NCBI GenBank assembly: GCA_002779605.1
Contig: PEWE01000027.1
Location: 1-46,910 of the forward strand
Source of the DNA: Zetaproteobacteria bacterium CG06_land_8_20_14_3_00_59_53
GTDB taxonomy: Bacteria; Pseudomonadota; Zetaproteobacteria; Mariprofundales; Mariprofundaceae
Direction: 5' to 3'
DNA length: 46,910 nt
The notes under the pieces were generated by a model, which was not told the DNA's origin, made no database searches, and saw only the letters and a list, made by a program, of their open reading frames with translations. The translations under genes were made by a program, and so were the position numbers. Position 1 is the stretch's first letter, and each line of letters starts with the position of its first letter. This document shows positions 40,015 to 46,910 of this stretch, in pieces.

Positions 40015-41433
40015 TTAATGGGGCTTTGCCACGCCATCCGGGTTGTTTGCTGTCTTTGCTTTCAGAACTACACCGCCAGCATGCAGTGCGATCGTCTCAA
40101 AGCTGTCGCTCATGGCCGCCGCATTTCTGGAGAGTGCGTGCATGCTTTCCTGATGGGGATTGAAGATCATATGGGTCAAGCCTCTGGTTTGCTTGCGGAA
40201 TACCGCGACATCTTCAGTTGCCGGTGGCAGAGGGAGGACGTCCCTGCGGCAGGCCAACAGGGTTCGCGCAGGCCACTGGCTGGCGGCCAGGAATATTTCA
40301 TCGGTGTTCCCGGCATCTCTTTCCACGACCGAGATCAATGCATCGACAGGACTCTTCATGTGTTGCTTGGAAACAAGACCGATCTGCCGCGTGTTTACCA
40401 TTGAGATAGTGGCGATGCTGAACACCATGATTAACAGAAGGCCACGCTGTCCCAACAGGCTGCGGTTACCGATGCGCTCGTTTAATTCGATAAGCAGTGG
40501 AAGTCCGAGATAAAGTGTCGTGGCCCAGCAGACCAGAGCCCAAGCATGGTCGGCATGCAGCAGGCCAATCAGGCTGGCACAGATCAGCATGATGGAGACA
40601 GGGTCATTGATCCTTCTCCACGCATGTACGGCAATGGAGAGCATTAAAAGAGCTGCGATCAGAATACCAATCCCTGTTGCGGGTTCATGTAGAAGTGGTG
40701 ATCCGAGCAGGCTGTCTCCCAGAATCGACAGTGGATTGGCGGCTGCGGCATCAATCCCGTACCAGCCCCATCGCACGAAAAGCATGAATAATGTTACAAA
40801 GGCGATACTTCCGATGATTCTGCGTGCCTGACTCATGTGCGATGTTTTTCGCAGCCAGTGAATGCTCAGTGCGAGCGGAACTGCCAGCCCCATGGGGTGC
40901 ATGCTTACTGCCATTGCTGTCACCAGTAATTGCAGGAAGAACCAACTGGGCAGCGTCTTGTCGCTATCGTGCACCATTTGATTCAGCCAGCCGATGACGA
41001 CAAAGCAGAACAACAGATACACGCCGCTGCCGATAGCATCGGTTTGCATCAGGGCAATGGGAGCGATCAACAAGAGTGCGGTTGCCATCATCGACGACTC
41101 GCCGCTGTGTACCTCGGCGCTCCATTTGTACATCATCAGAGCAGTGCCGAACAGGATATACATGGTGAACACCTTGACGGCGATCAGGCTGCCGGCCCAG
41201 TACATGTCGAGCGGTATGAAGAACACGGCGCGAAGATCCGGAACACCGAAAAATGCCACCGGGCTGGCTATCTGATGCACGATGGACCAGTTCAGCAGGA
41301 TATCCAGCGCGGCACTTTCCTCGATGCCGTAGTTGTCGTAGCGGAACATGGAAAGGAACGCCCATGCCAGAAGGCAAAGGCCGATCATGCCTAGATATCG
41401 GGGTTGAAACGCTTCCTGCAGCTTGGACATCAT
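40015..41433 (-). CDS. Polytopic membrane protein, GT-C/PMT-like glycosyltransferase
   Basis: A 472-residue protein with about ten helices. The first periplasmic loop begins FRYDNYGIEESAALDILL, with acidic residues as in GT-C enzymes (ArnT/PMT type), and the C-terminal soluble part starts near residue 370. The family is assigned only by topology and the loop. Possible transfer of sugar to lipid or protein. Confidence 0.55.
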   Translation of the reverse strand: MMSKLQEAFQPRYLGMIGLCLLAWAFLSMFRYDNYGIEESAALDILLNWSIVHQIASPVAFFGVPDLRAVFFIPLDMYWAGSLIAVKVFTMYILFGTALMMYKWSAEVHSGESSMMATALLLIAPIALMQTDAIGSGVYLLFCFVVIGWLNQMVHDSDKTLPSWFFLQLLVTAMAVSMHPMGLAVPLALSIHWLRKTSHMSQARRIIGSIAFVTLFMLFVRWGWYGIDAAAANPLSILGDSLLGSPLLHEPATGIGILIAALLMLSIAVHAWRRINDPVSIMLICASLIGLLHADHAWALVCWATTLYLGLPLLIELNERIGNRSLLGQRGLLLIMVFSIATISMVNTRQIGLVSKQHMKSPVDALISVVERDAGNTDEIFLAASQWPARTLLACRRDVLPLPPATEDVAVFRKQTRGLTHMIFNPHQESMHALSRNAAAMSDSFETIALHAGGVVLKAKTANNPDGVAKPH

Positions 41434-41659
41434 CAGTTATTCACCTTTTTACGGAATTGTTGATTGGACTGGATATCTGTGAAGTAGGCGATTGTAACGC
41501 CATGCATCATAGGGGCAATGTGCAGTGCATTCCGGTGGTTGGCTGAATGAACTTCTCCTGTCAGTCTATACTGCGACGTGAGGGTGGGGATGGCTGTAAC
41601 TTTATCACTGAACTTCATCACCGTTTAATAAATGCTTAACAAAGCCAAAAGATATAGAT

Positions 41660-41670
41660 AAGATGCATCT
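41660..41670 (+). promoter_or_regulatory. NsrR-type half site upstream of the multicopper oxidase
   Basis: AAGATGCATCT matches the E. coli NsrR half-site consensus (AAGATGCYTTT), 55 bases before the start of the ncgA-like gene. The rest of the 291-base gap (41434-41724) contains no gene; it holds divergent promoters. Confidence 0.5.
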
Positions 41671-41724
41671 AACTGTGCCATCTGTGTCCGATAAGGCTGA
41701 TGAGGCATAAATCAGGAGGTAGTA

Positions 41725-42795
41725 ATGAGAATGAGCAGAATTTTATTTGTTCCTTTGGTTGCACTTTTAACATGGCTGATGGCCGGCACGCCGGTACAGG
41801 CCCAAACACTTGAAATGAACATGACCATCGATGAAGTCGAGCTGGCTGTTGCTCCTGATCTGAAATACAAGGTGTTCGCCTTCAACGGTCAGGTTCCAGG
41901 TCCGCTTATTCATGCCAGGGAAGGCGACGATCTGGTCATCAATGTGAAGAACAATACTTCGCTGTCACATACGATTCACTGGCACGGCTTCCACCAGACC
42001 AACTCCTGGCGCATGGATGGTGTGCCGGATATCACCCAGCCGGGCATCAAGCCGGGCGAAACCTTCACCTACAAGTTCAAGGCCGATCGCCCGGGCACCC
42101 TCTGGTACCATTGCCATGTGAACGTCAACGAGCATGTCGGTATCCGCGGCATGTGGGGTCCGGCGATTATCGATCCGGCCAACCCGACCGATCTGGAGAA
42201 GAAGGTTAATCGCGAAGTGCTGATGATGTTCTCCACCTGGGAGTCGGCCAATGCCGAAAAGTACGGCACGGGTTCTACGCCATATGATGTCGAGGACTAT
42301 TTCAGTGTGAACGGGCGTTCGTTCCCTTATACCCAGCCGATCCGCCTGAAGACGGGTGATGTGGTCCGCGTCCGTGTGTTTGGTGCTGGTGGTGCTATTC
42401 ATTCGATGCATATCCACGGGCACGACTGGACGGTCACCCACAAGGACGGCTTGCCTTTGGCCTCACCGTATATGTCCGAGACCGTTTTGTTCGGGCCTGG
42501 CGAGCGCTACGACTTGATCTATAATGCCAACCACAAGGAAGGTCGCTTCATTTTCCACGACCATGTAGATAAGCATGTCACCGCACGCGGCAAGCACCCG
42601 GGTGGTCCGATTACCGTGCAGGAATATGAAGGCACGCCAATGGACGACTGGTATGTCTGGAAGAACAAGGACTTCGATCCGGATTTCTTCTACACCGAGT
42701 CAATGAAGAAGGGTTATGGCCTGTTTGAGCAGCCCAAGCTTCGCGGCACGAAGCCTGCCACGCAGGAGCGTGGTCACCGCAGCAACGCGGGCTGA
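41725..42795 (+). CDS. ncgA: Two-domain multicopper oxidase (NcgA-like)
   Basis: A 356-residue protein with signal peptide (cut VQA|QT) and two cupredoxin domains. Domain 1 has HTIHWHG (82-88) and WYHCHVNVNEHVGIRGM (127-143), giving type 1 copper ligands Cys130, His137 and Met143. Domain 2 has HSMHIHGHDW and IFHDHVDKHV, where Asp replaces the Cys, so type 1 copper is only in domain 1 (type C two-domain MCO, as in the Nitrosomonas blue copper oxidase). NirK is unlikely because its HCAP..M motif is absent. AGGAGG ribosome site. Confidence 0.82.
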   Translation: MRMSRILFVPLVALLTWLMAGTPVQAQTLEMNMTIDEVELAVAPDLKYKVFAFNGQVPGPLIHAREGDDLVINVKNNTSLSHTIHWHGFHQTNSWRMDGVPDITQPGIKPGETFTYKFKADRPGTLWYHCHVNVNEHVGIRGMWGPAIIDPANPTDLEKKVNREVLMMFSTWESANAEKYGTGSTPYDVEDYFSVNGRSFPYTQPIRLKTGDVVRVRVFGAGGAIHSMHIHGHDWTVTHKDGLPLASPYMSETVLFGPGERYDLIYNANHKEGRFIFHDHVDKHVTARGKHPGGPITVQEYEGTPMDDWYVWKNKDFDPDFFYTESMKKGYGLFEQPKLRGTKPATQERGHRSNAG

Positions 42796-42797
42796 AG

Positions 42798-43535
42798 ATG
42801 AAACGGTTTCTTTTACTCGCTGCTATTGTCGCCTTTGTGACCCCTGCACCGGCCGGTGCAGGGGAAGCAGGCACAAAGATTTTGCAGAATCGTTGTGCTT
42901 CATGTCATAACCTGACGGGTCCGTCTCCGCAGACGATTCGGGAATTGTGGAAGCGCGATGCCCCGGATCTGTTCTATGCCGGGAATAAATTCCAACGCGA
43001 ATGGCTGGTGGAATGGTTGCAGAAGCCGGTTCGTATCCGTCCGGCGGGTGTCAATTATCTGCGTACGATCAATTCTGCTCCCGCTCCCAAGGAAGGCGAG
43101 AAGCAGAAGGAATACGATGTGCTCTATGGCCCGGTTCTCAGGCCTCTGCAGCACCTTACGTTGAAGCCGGCGGAGGCTGAAGAGACAGCGGATGCCCTGA
43201 TGGATCTGAAAGCCGGAGATAGTTTTCTCGCGGGTATGATGCTGGATAATAGCAAGCAGGTGAGTCTTGAAGAAGGCGAAGTGCTTTTCGACAAGGTTTA
43301 CGGATGCTTGTCCTGCCATCAGATCGAGCCGAACTACGGCGGTTTTACCGGACCGGAGGTCTATACCGCCGGTCGCAGGCTGACACCGGAATTTATGCTC
43401 AGCTACATCACTCGTCCCAAGAACTGGGATTCGAAAATCTGGATGCCCAACGGTAATGTGAAGCCGGCGGATCTTCAGAAGATCGTCAATTACCTTATTT
43501 TGCTTTCAAAGGAGAACTTCAATGCAGCCAATTAA
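42798..43535 (+). CDS. ncgB: Diheme cytochrome c (NcgB-like)
   Basis: A 245-residue protein with signal peptide (cut AGA|GE) and heme sites CASCH (33-37) and CLSCH (about 172-176). A central region holds PVRIRPAGVNYLRT. It follows the multicopper oxidase by 2 bases and overlaps the next cytochrome by 14 bases. The gene order multicopper oxidase, diheme c, monoheme c is that of ncgABC next to nirK in Nitrosomonas. The assignment is mainly by this order. Confidence 0.75.
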   Translation: MKRFLLLAAIVAFVTPAPAGAGEAGTKILQNRCASCHNLTGPSPQTIRELWKRDAPDLFYAGNKFQREWLVEWLQKPVRIRPAGVNYLRTINSAPAPKEGEKQKEYDVLYGPVLRPLQHLTLKPAEAEETADALMDLKAGDSFLAGMMLDNSKQVSLEEGEVLFDKVYGCLSCHQIEPNYGGFTGPEVYTAGRRLTPEFMLSYITRPKNWDSKIWMPNGNVKPADLQKIVNYLILLSKENFNAAN

Positions 43536-43899
43536 GATTCTTTTTGCTATTGCCGCACTGATGTTTGTCGTAGCACCTGCTGCGATGGCCGAAGAGGCAT
43601 TCCTGAACTACAAGAGCTACTGCATGCAGTGTCATGGCATGCACGGCAAAGGTGATGGTGTGAATGTTCCGGCAATGAATGTGCGCCCGCGCGACCATAG
43701 TGATAATAATTACATGATGACGCGTACCAACTCCGAGATCTTCAAAGCCATTAAATTCGGTGGTCAGGCAGTGAATAAGTCGGTGAAAATGCCGGCATGG
43801 AGTGATACGTTCACCGATGATGAAATCACTCAGATGGTGGGACATATCCGTACGCTCTGCTGCGAAAAAGAAATCATTCGCGGTGTGAATTTCAAGTAA
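43522..43899 (+). CDS. ncgC: Monoheme cytochrome c (NcgC-like)
   Basis: A 125-residue periplasmic cytochrome with signal peptide (cut AMA|EE) and one heme site CMQCH (34-38), followed by GMHGKGDG and the likely Met ligand in VKMPAWSD. The C-terminus has a CC pair. It is the third gene of the ncgABC-like operon; no nirK follows. Confidence 0.82.
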   Translation: MQPIKILFAIAALMFVVAPAAMAEEAFLNYKSYCMQCHGMHGKGDGVNVPAMNVRPRDHSDNNYMMTRTNSEIFKAIKFGGQAVNKSVKMPAWSDTFTDDEITQMVGHIRTLCCEKEIIRGVNFK

Positions 43900-43935
43900 A
43901 GTGCAACAACCCGTGGGCGATCAGCCCGAAAATAG

Positions 43936-43968
43936 ACCGTCTTGCTTGCTCAGAAGGCGGTTTTTTTT
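43936..43968 (+). terminator. Terminator of the ncgABC-like operon
   Basis: ACCGTCTT pairs with AAGGCGGT (one T-G pair), 10-base loop, then eight T residues. Confidence 0.85.
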
Positions 43969-44042
43969 GTTTCTGTAGAAAGCCGCAAATGTGTGTGTAT
44001 TACTTGATGCTGGTTGAGATGCTACAGATGAATAAGCTGATA

Positions 44043-44504
44043 CTAGATAGCAACTCGTTTCTGCTCGCTTTTGACTTCAAAGATACGGATGATGTCGGCT
44101 GACCGGTTGCCGATGGCATCGGCAAGCGTGTGCTGATCCAGTACATCCATGAATGCTTTGCGTGCCTGATGTCGCGTTCGTTTCAGGCTGCATGCAGGGC
44201 TGATGACACATTTATCATTCGGATTATCGAAACATTCCAGAAGATTCATATGCGGTTCGGTCTGGCGGATGATTGTGCCGATATTGATCTGATGCGGCGG
44301 GAATGCCAGATGCATGCCGCCGCTTTTCCCCCGGATCGTGGTAATCCATCCATTGCTGGAAAGCTGATGTACCACCTTCACCAGATGATTGCGTGAGATG
44401 TCGTAGGCTTCCGAAATCTCGCTGATGGTGGTGCGACGATCCTGATTGAGGCCCAGATAAATGAGCACCCGCAAGGAATAATCGGTGTATTGCGTCAGTT
44501 GCAT
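44043..44504 (-). CDS. nsrR: NsrR, Rrf2-family NO-sensing repressor
   Basis: A 153-residue protein opening MQLTQYTDYSLRVLIYL, as in E. coli NsrR, with helix-turn-helix SRNHLVKVVHQLSSNGWI, wing RGKSGGMHL, and three cluster cysteines at 91, 99 and 105 (LECFDNPNDKCVISPAC). These bind a NO-sensitive Fe-S cluster. The start at 44504 begins the conserved region; an ATG 15 bases earlier is also possible. It is divergent from the haemoglobin genes and close to the ncgABC-like operon. Confidence 0.9.
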   Translation of the reverse strand: MQLTQYTDYSLRVLIYLGLNQDRRTTISEISEAYDISRNHLVKVVHQLSSNGWITTIRGKSGGMHLAFPPHQINIGTIIRQTEPHMNLLECFDNPNDKCVISPACSLKRTRHQARKAFMDVLDQHTLADAIGNRSADIIRIFEVKSEQKRVAI

Positions 44505-44568
44505 GAACAAATCATACATTGGGTTGACATCTTTTGTCCAGCAGGGCTATTCTCCGCCTTCATGGTAA

Positions 44569-44587
44569 CATCCATGTAAAATACATC
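44569..44587. promoter_or_regulatory. NsrR box in the nsrR-haemoglobin intergenic region
   Basis: Read on the minus strand, GATGTATTTTACATGGATG matches the recalled NsrR consensus GATGYATTTTAAATRCATC at 16 of 19 positions. It lies 18 bases before the haemoglobin start codon. The palindrome ATGTA-AAA-TACAT is the centre. Confidence 0.65.
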
Positions 44588-44604
44588 AAACGATGGAGGG
44601 TGGT

Positions 44605-44970
44605 ATGAGCACAGTTTATGAGCAGTTGGGCGGAGAGGCCGCGATTAACGCAGCCGTTGATGTTTTCTATCGCAAGGTGCTGGGTGACCATTATGTGAAC
44701 CGATTCTTTGCCGGCGTGGACATGTCCAAGCAGGCCGCCAAGCAGAAGGGTTTTCTCACCATGGTGACCGGCGGGCCGAATAACTATACAGGCAAAGACA
44801 TGCGCGAAGGCCACAAGCATCTGGTGAAAATGGGTCTGAACGATGCGCATTTCGATCATATTCTCTGCCATCTGCGTTCCACGCTGGCCGAGTTGGGTGT
44901 CGCCCAGGGTTTGATTGATACGGTTATCAGCGTTGCCGAGAGCACCCGCGCTGACGTACTGGATCGCTGA
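44605..44970 (+). CDS. glbN: Group 1 truncated haemoglobin
   Basis: A 121-residue protein with the family opening MSTVYEQLGG, B10 Tyr (F21-Y22), and proximal His70 in MREGHKHLVKMGL, the same number as in Synechocystis GlbN. Where GlbN has a distal His46, Lys is present, so the haem iron is probably open to ligands. NO dioxygenation or NO reduction is likely, given the NsrR box. GGAGGG ribosome site. Confidence 0.92.
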   Translation: MSTVYEQLGGEAAINAAVDVFYRKVLGDHYVNRFFAGVDMSKQAAKQKGFLTMVTGGPNNYTGKDMREGHKHLVKMGLNDAHFDHILCHLRSTLAELGVAQGLIDTVISVAESTRADVLDR

Positions 44971-44971
44971 T

Positions 44972-45469
44972 ATGCATGTCGAGACATTTCTCCCCGCTTT
45001 TCTGATGTTTACTGTACTGGGGCTGGTCCTGCCGGTGATTCTCTCCAAGGTGGCCATGGACGGACGCCTGATGCCGGAAGATACCCGTGCCAAACCGAAA
45101 GCAGCTGCCAGCGTTTACGATCAGATCGGTGGCACTGCTGCCGTTGATGCTGCGGTGGATGTGTTCTATCGCCGCGTGCTTGCCGATGCCTATGTGAACC
45201 ATTTTTTTCAGGGCGTGGATATGTCCAAGCAGGCTGCAAAGCAGAAGGCTTTCCTCACCATGGTGATGGGCGGCCCGCACAATTACACCGGCAAGGATAT
45301 GCGTGAGGGCCACAAACATTTGATCAAGATGGGGCTGAATGACAGTCATTTCGATCATATTCTGATGCATCTGCGTGCCACCCTTGCCGAACTCGGCGTG
45401 CCGGAAAATCTGATCCAGACGATTATCGGTGTGGCGGAAAGCACGCGCGATGATGTGCTGGATCGCTGA
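44972..45469 (+). CDS. Membrane-anchored group 1 truncated haemoglobin
   Basis: A 165-residue fusion: an N-terminal transmembrane helix (about 5-24, MHVETFLPAFLMFTVLGLVLP), a linker to residue 46, then a complete truncated globin with B10-type Tyr and MREGHKHLIKMGL. It begins 2 bases after the soluble globin. The anchor sequence nearly matches the separate peptide at 46664-46771. It is likely exposed on the cytosolic side, at the membrane where respiratory NO forms. Confidence 0.85.
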   Translation: MHVETFLPAFLMFTVLGLVLPVILSKVAMDGRLMPEDTRAKPKAAASVYDQIGGTAAVDAAVDVFYRRVLADAYVNHFFQGVDMSKQAAKQKAFLTMVMGGPHNYTGKDMREGHKHLIKMGLNDSHFDHILMHLRATLAELGVPENLIQTIIGVAESTRDDVLDR

Positions 45470-45502
45470 AACTGTTTCATAGCTTGACCATGATTGTCGG
45501 AG

Positions 45503-45525
45503 AGGGCCCTTTACGGGCCCTTTCT
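45503..45525 (+). terminator. Terminator after the haemoglobin pair
   Basis: AGGGCCC-TTTAC-GGGCCCT followed by TTTCT. Confidence 0.75.
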
Positions 45526-45577
45526 ATTGCTGAGAATGAAGTGCTATACAAGAACAAAACAATTTCGGGAGCAGGCC

Positions 45578-46549
45578 ATGCCCACGATCACCTTTGAAGG
45601 AAAGGACTTTTTCTGTGCGGATGATGAAACAGTACTGGAATGCATGACCCGTCACGGGGTGCTGCTTCCGTCATCCTGCCAGAGTGGGGCATGCCAGACT
45701 TGCATGATCCGCGCTGTTGAAGGGACACCGCCCCCTGAGTCGCAGAATGGTTTGAAGGATACACTCAAGGCACAGAACTATTTTCTTGCCTGTGTCTGTA
45801 AGCCTTCCGGTGATATGAGTATCGGCCTGTCCACGGTATCGCCGCGATACAAGATTGCGCTGCTGCATAAGGAGCTTCTCAATGAAAGCGTGGTGCGCCT
45901 GCGCCTGGAACGACCGGCGGGCTTTTACTATCGGGCAGGCCAGTTCATCAATCTTCTGCGTCCTTCGGACGAGTTGACGCGCAGTTATTCACTGGCCAGC
46001 ACCGCGGACGAGGATTTTCTAGAGCTGCATGTCAAAAGGGTGCCTGAAGGCAAGATGAGCAACTGGGTGTTTGACGGCTTGCAGGTCGGTGACGAGGTGG
46101 TGTTTTTCGGACCGGCGGGGGACTGTTTTTACGTTCCGGGAAAACCCGAGCAACCGCTGTTGCTGGTGGGCACCGGTACCGGGCTTGCCCCGCTGTACGG
46201 TATTCTGCGCGATGTGCTGAATTATGGTCATCTCGGCCCGGTACATCTGTTGCATGCAAGTCTTGCTGCCCCCGGCCTGTACCTTGAGCCGGAGCTGCGC
46301 GCTCTTGATGCCCGGAATGACAACCTTTCCTACATACCCTGCGTCCTGCACGGGGACGCACCAGAGGGCGGCATACAGGGTAATATCGCCAATATCCCCT
46401 CGCAGCTATTGGGCACGCTGAAGGGCTACCGGGTGTTTCTGTGCGGTGATCCGCCGATCGTGAATGCCCTGCGCCAGAATGTGTTTCTGGCCGGCACCTC
46501 GATGCAGGATATCTTCTCCGATCCGTTCGTGTTTTCACCACACGACTGA
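45578..46549 (+). CDS. [2Fe-2S] ferredoxin-FAD/NAD(P)H reductase
   Basis: A 323-residue protein. Plant-type [2Fe-2S] domain at the N-terminus (C34, C39, C42, C72), then an FNR-like domain with RSYSLAS (FAD), GTGTGLAPLYG (NAD) and CGDPP. Domain order is that of phenol hydroxylase/CDP-deoxyglucose reductase-type enzymes. As the nearest reductase it is a candidate electron donor to the two haemoglobins, though a terminator separates it from them. The start is the ATG at 45578 with GGGAGC upstream. Confidence 0.88.
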   Translation: MPTITFEGKDFFCADDETVLECMTRHGVLLPSSCQSGACQTCMIRAVEGTPPPESQNGLKDTLKAQNYFLACVCKPSGDMSIGLSTVSPRYKIALLHKELLNESVVRLRLERPAGFYYRAGQFINLLRPSDELTRSYSLASTADEDFLELHVKRVPEGKMSNWVFDGLQVGDEVVFFGPAGDCFYVPGKPEQPLLLVGTGTGLAPLYGILRDVLNYGHLGPVHLLHASLAAPGLYLEPELRALDARNDNLSYIPCVLHGDAPEGGIQGNIANIPSQLLGTLKGYRVFLCGDPPIVNALRQNVFLAGTSMQDIFSDPFVFSPHD

Positions 46550-46663
46550 TAAGATGCTTGCCTGCAATACTTGCCGGCCTTGCTGCATGCATTACATGTT
46601 CTTGCATCGCACCGGTTCGGGCGATACAGTGGCGCGAAGCTAAATTAGGGAGGCTTGAAAATT

Positions 46664-46771
46664 ATGCATTTTGAAACCTTTGTTCCTGCTTTTCTTTTGT
46701 TTGCAGTGCTCGGACTGGTTCTGCCGGTTGTCCTGTCGAACATCGCTATGAATGGCCGCACGCACGGCTGA
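46664..46771 (+). CDS. 35-residue membrane peptide, free-standing copy of the haemoglobin anchor
   Basis: It opens MHFETFVPAFLLFAVLGLVLP and ends NIAMNGRTHG, matching the first 32 residues of the membrane-anchored haemoglobin (MHVETFLPAF..., VAMDGR) at about two-thirds identity. GGGAGG ribosome site and a strong terminator support expression. Function unknown. Confidence 0.75.
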   Translation: MHFETFVPAFLLFAVLGLVLPVVLSNIAMNGRTHG

Positions 46772-46793
46772 TTAAAGCCAGATAAAACAAAAC

Positions 46794-46825
46794 AGCCCGG
46801 CGGGAAACTGTCCGGGCTTTTTTTT
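46794..46825 (+). terminator. Terminator after the anchor peptide
   Basis: AGCCCGG pairs with CCGGGCT, 11-base loop, then a run of T residues. Confidence 0.88.
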
Positions 46826-46828
46826 GGT

Positions 46829-46909
46829 TCATCGCGGAAGTCCGGGAAAGGCGGCTTTGATTTTGAGGAAGAAGTATTCGTTATCGCGGAACCCATAGGC
46901 CATGCGTTT
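46829..46909 (-). CDS. 3' end of a probable transposase gene (partial)
   Basis: The last 26 codons read KRMAYGFRDNEYFFLKIKAAFPG. This resembles the C-terminus of ISL3-type transposases (NRxAxGxRNxxxFxLRI). The rest lies outside the window. Terminal inverted repeats cannot be judged. Confidence 0.45.
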   Translation of the reverse strand, partial: KRMAYGFRDNEYFFLKIKAAFPGLPR

Positions 46910-46910
46910 G

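Noticed and set aside
41725-42795. Copper nitrite reductase NirK
   Set aside because: HWHG and HCH motifs and the missing NirK-type HCAP..M signature indicate a two-domain multicopper oxidase.
46645-46896. 83-codon minus-strand frame over the anchor peptide and terminator
   Set aside because: It crosses a strong terminator and is antisense to a peptide with clear homology to the globin anchor.

Overview
The window reads as chromosome from a Gram-negative, microaerobic, cytochrome-rich bacterium. The best guess is a marine neutrophilic Fe(II)-oxidising zetaproteobacterium (Mariprofundus/Ghiorsea type). This rests on gene content: a divergent cbb3 oxidase, cytochrome bd, a diheme c4-type cytochrome, at least nine other c-type heme proteins, collagen-like surface proteins and almost no carbon-catabolic genes. 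It is an inference, since no rRNA or marker gene is present.

Left region (1-6586): two collagen-like proteins, the first cut by the window edge, flank tcdA-tatD. A convergent block on the minus strand holds a TPMT-like methyltransferase that overlaps a gene strongly resembling rquA, which makes rhodoquinone from ubiquinone. Next to it are a cytochrome c-prime/c556-like protein and an AhpD-like protein.

Bd operon (6631-11064, minus): cydP-cydA-cydB-cydX, then a zinc-finger thioredoxin (trxC type) and three small membrane proteins. Sulfur/efflux operon (11489-20148, minus): an ArsR-family repressor whose two cysteines have the SqrR/BigR persulfide-sensor spacing, a TolC/MFP/RND efflux system, two DUF2892 membrane proteins, three rhodaneses and a TSUP permease. 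A probable decayed DsrE-like gene lies between this operon and the bd operon. A diheme cytochrome c peroxidase follows.

Respiratory region (21529-39449, mostly plus): (i) a four-gene ATGA-coupled operon of NorC-like cytochrome, a four-helix fragment-like CcoN homologue, a thioredoxin-fold lipoprotein and a two-TM protein; (ii) the oxidase core of two small membrane proteins, CcoN, an enlarged CcoO, a CcoP-like subunit without heme c, and a 44-residue membrane peptide; (iii) a long operon with CcoS, two or three c-type cytochromes, an FGE-fold protein, a spermidine-synthase-like fusion, CcoG and a FixH-like lipoprotein; (iv) a second short CcoN/NorB-like protein; (v) a c4-type diheme cytochrome.

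Right region (40015-46910): a GT-C-like membrane protein, then a multicopper oxidase-diheme c-monoheme c operon matching ncgABC of the Nitrosomonas nirK cluster but without nirK. An nsrR gene lies beside it, divergent from two truncated haemoglobins. The second haemoglobin carries an N-terminal membrane anchor that also exists as a separate 35-residue protein 1.2 kb downstream. A ferredoxin-type reductase lies between them. The likely theme is nitrite/NO defence alongside low-oxygen respiration. The right edge holds what looks like the 3' end of a transposase gene.
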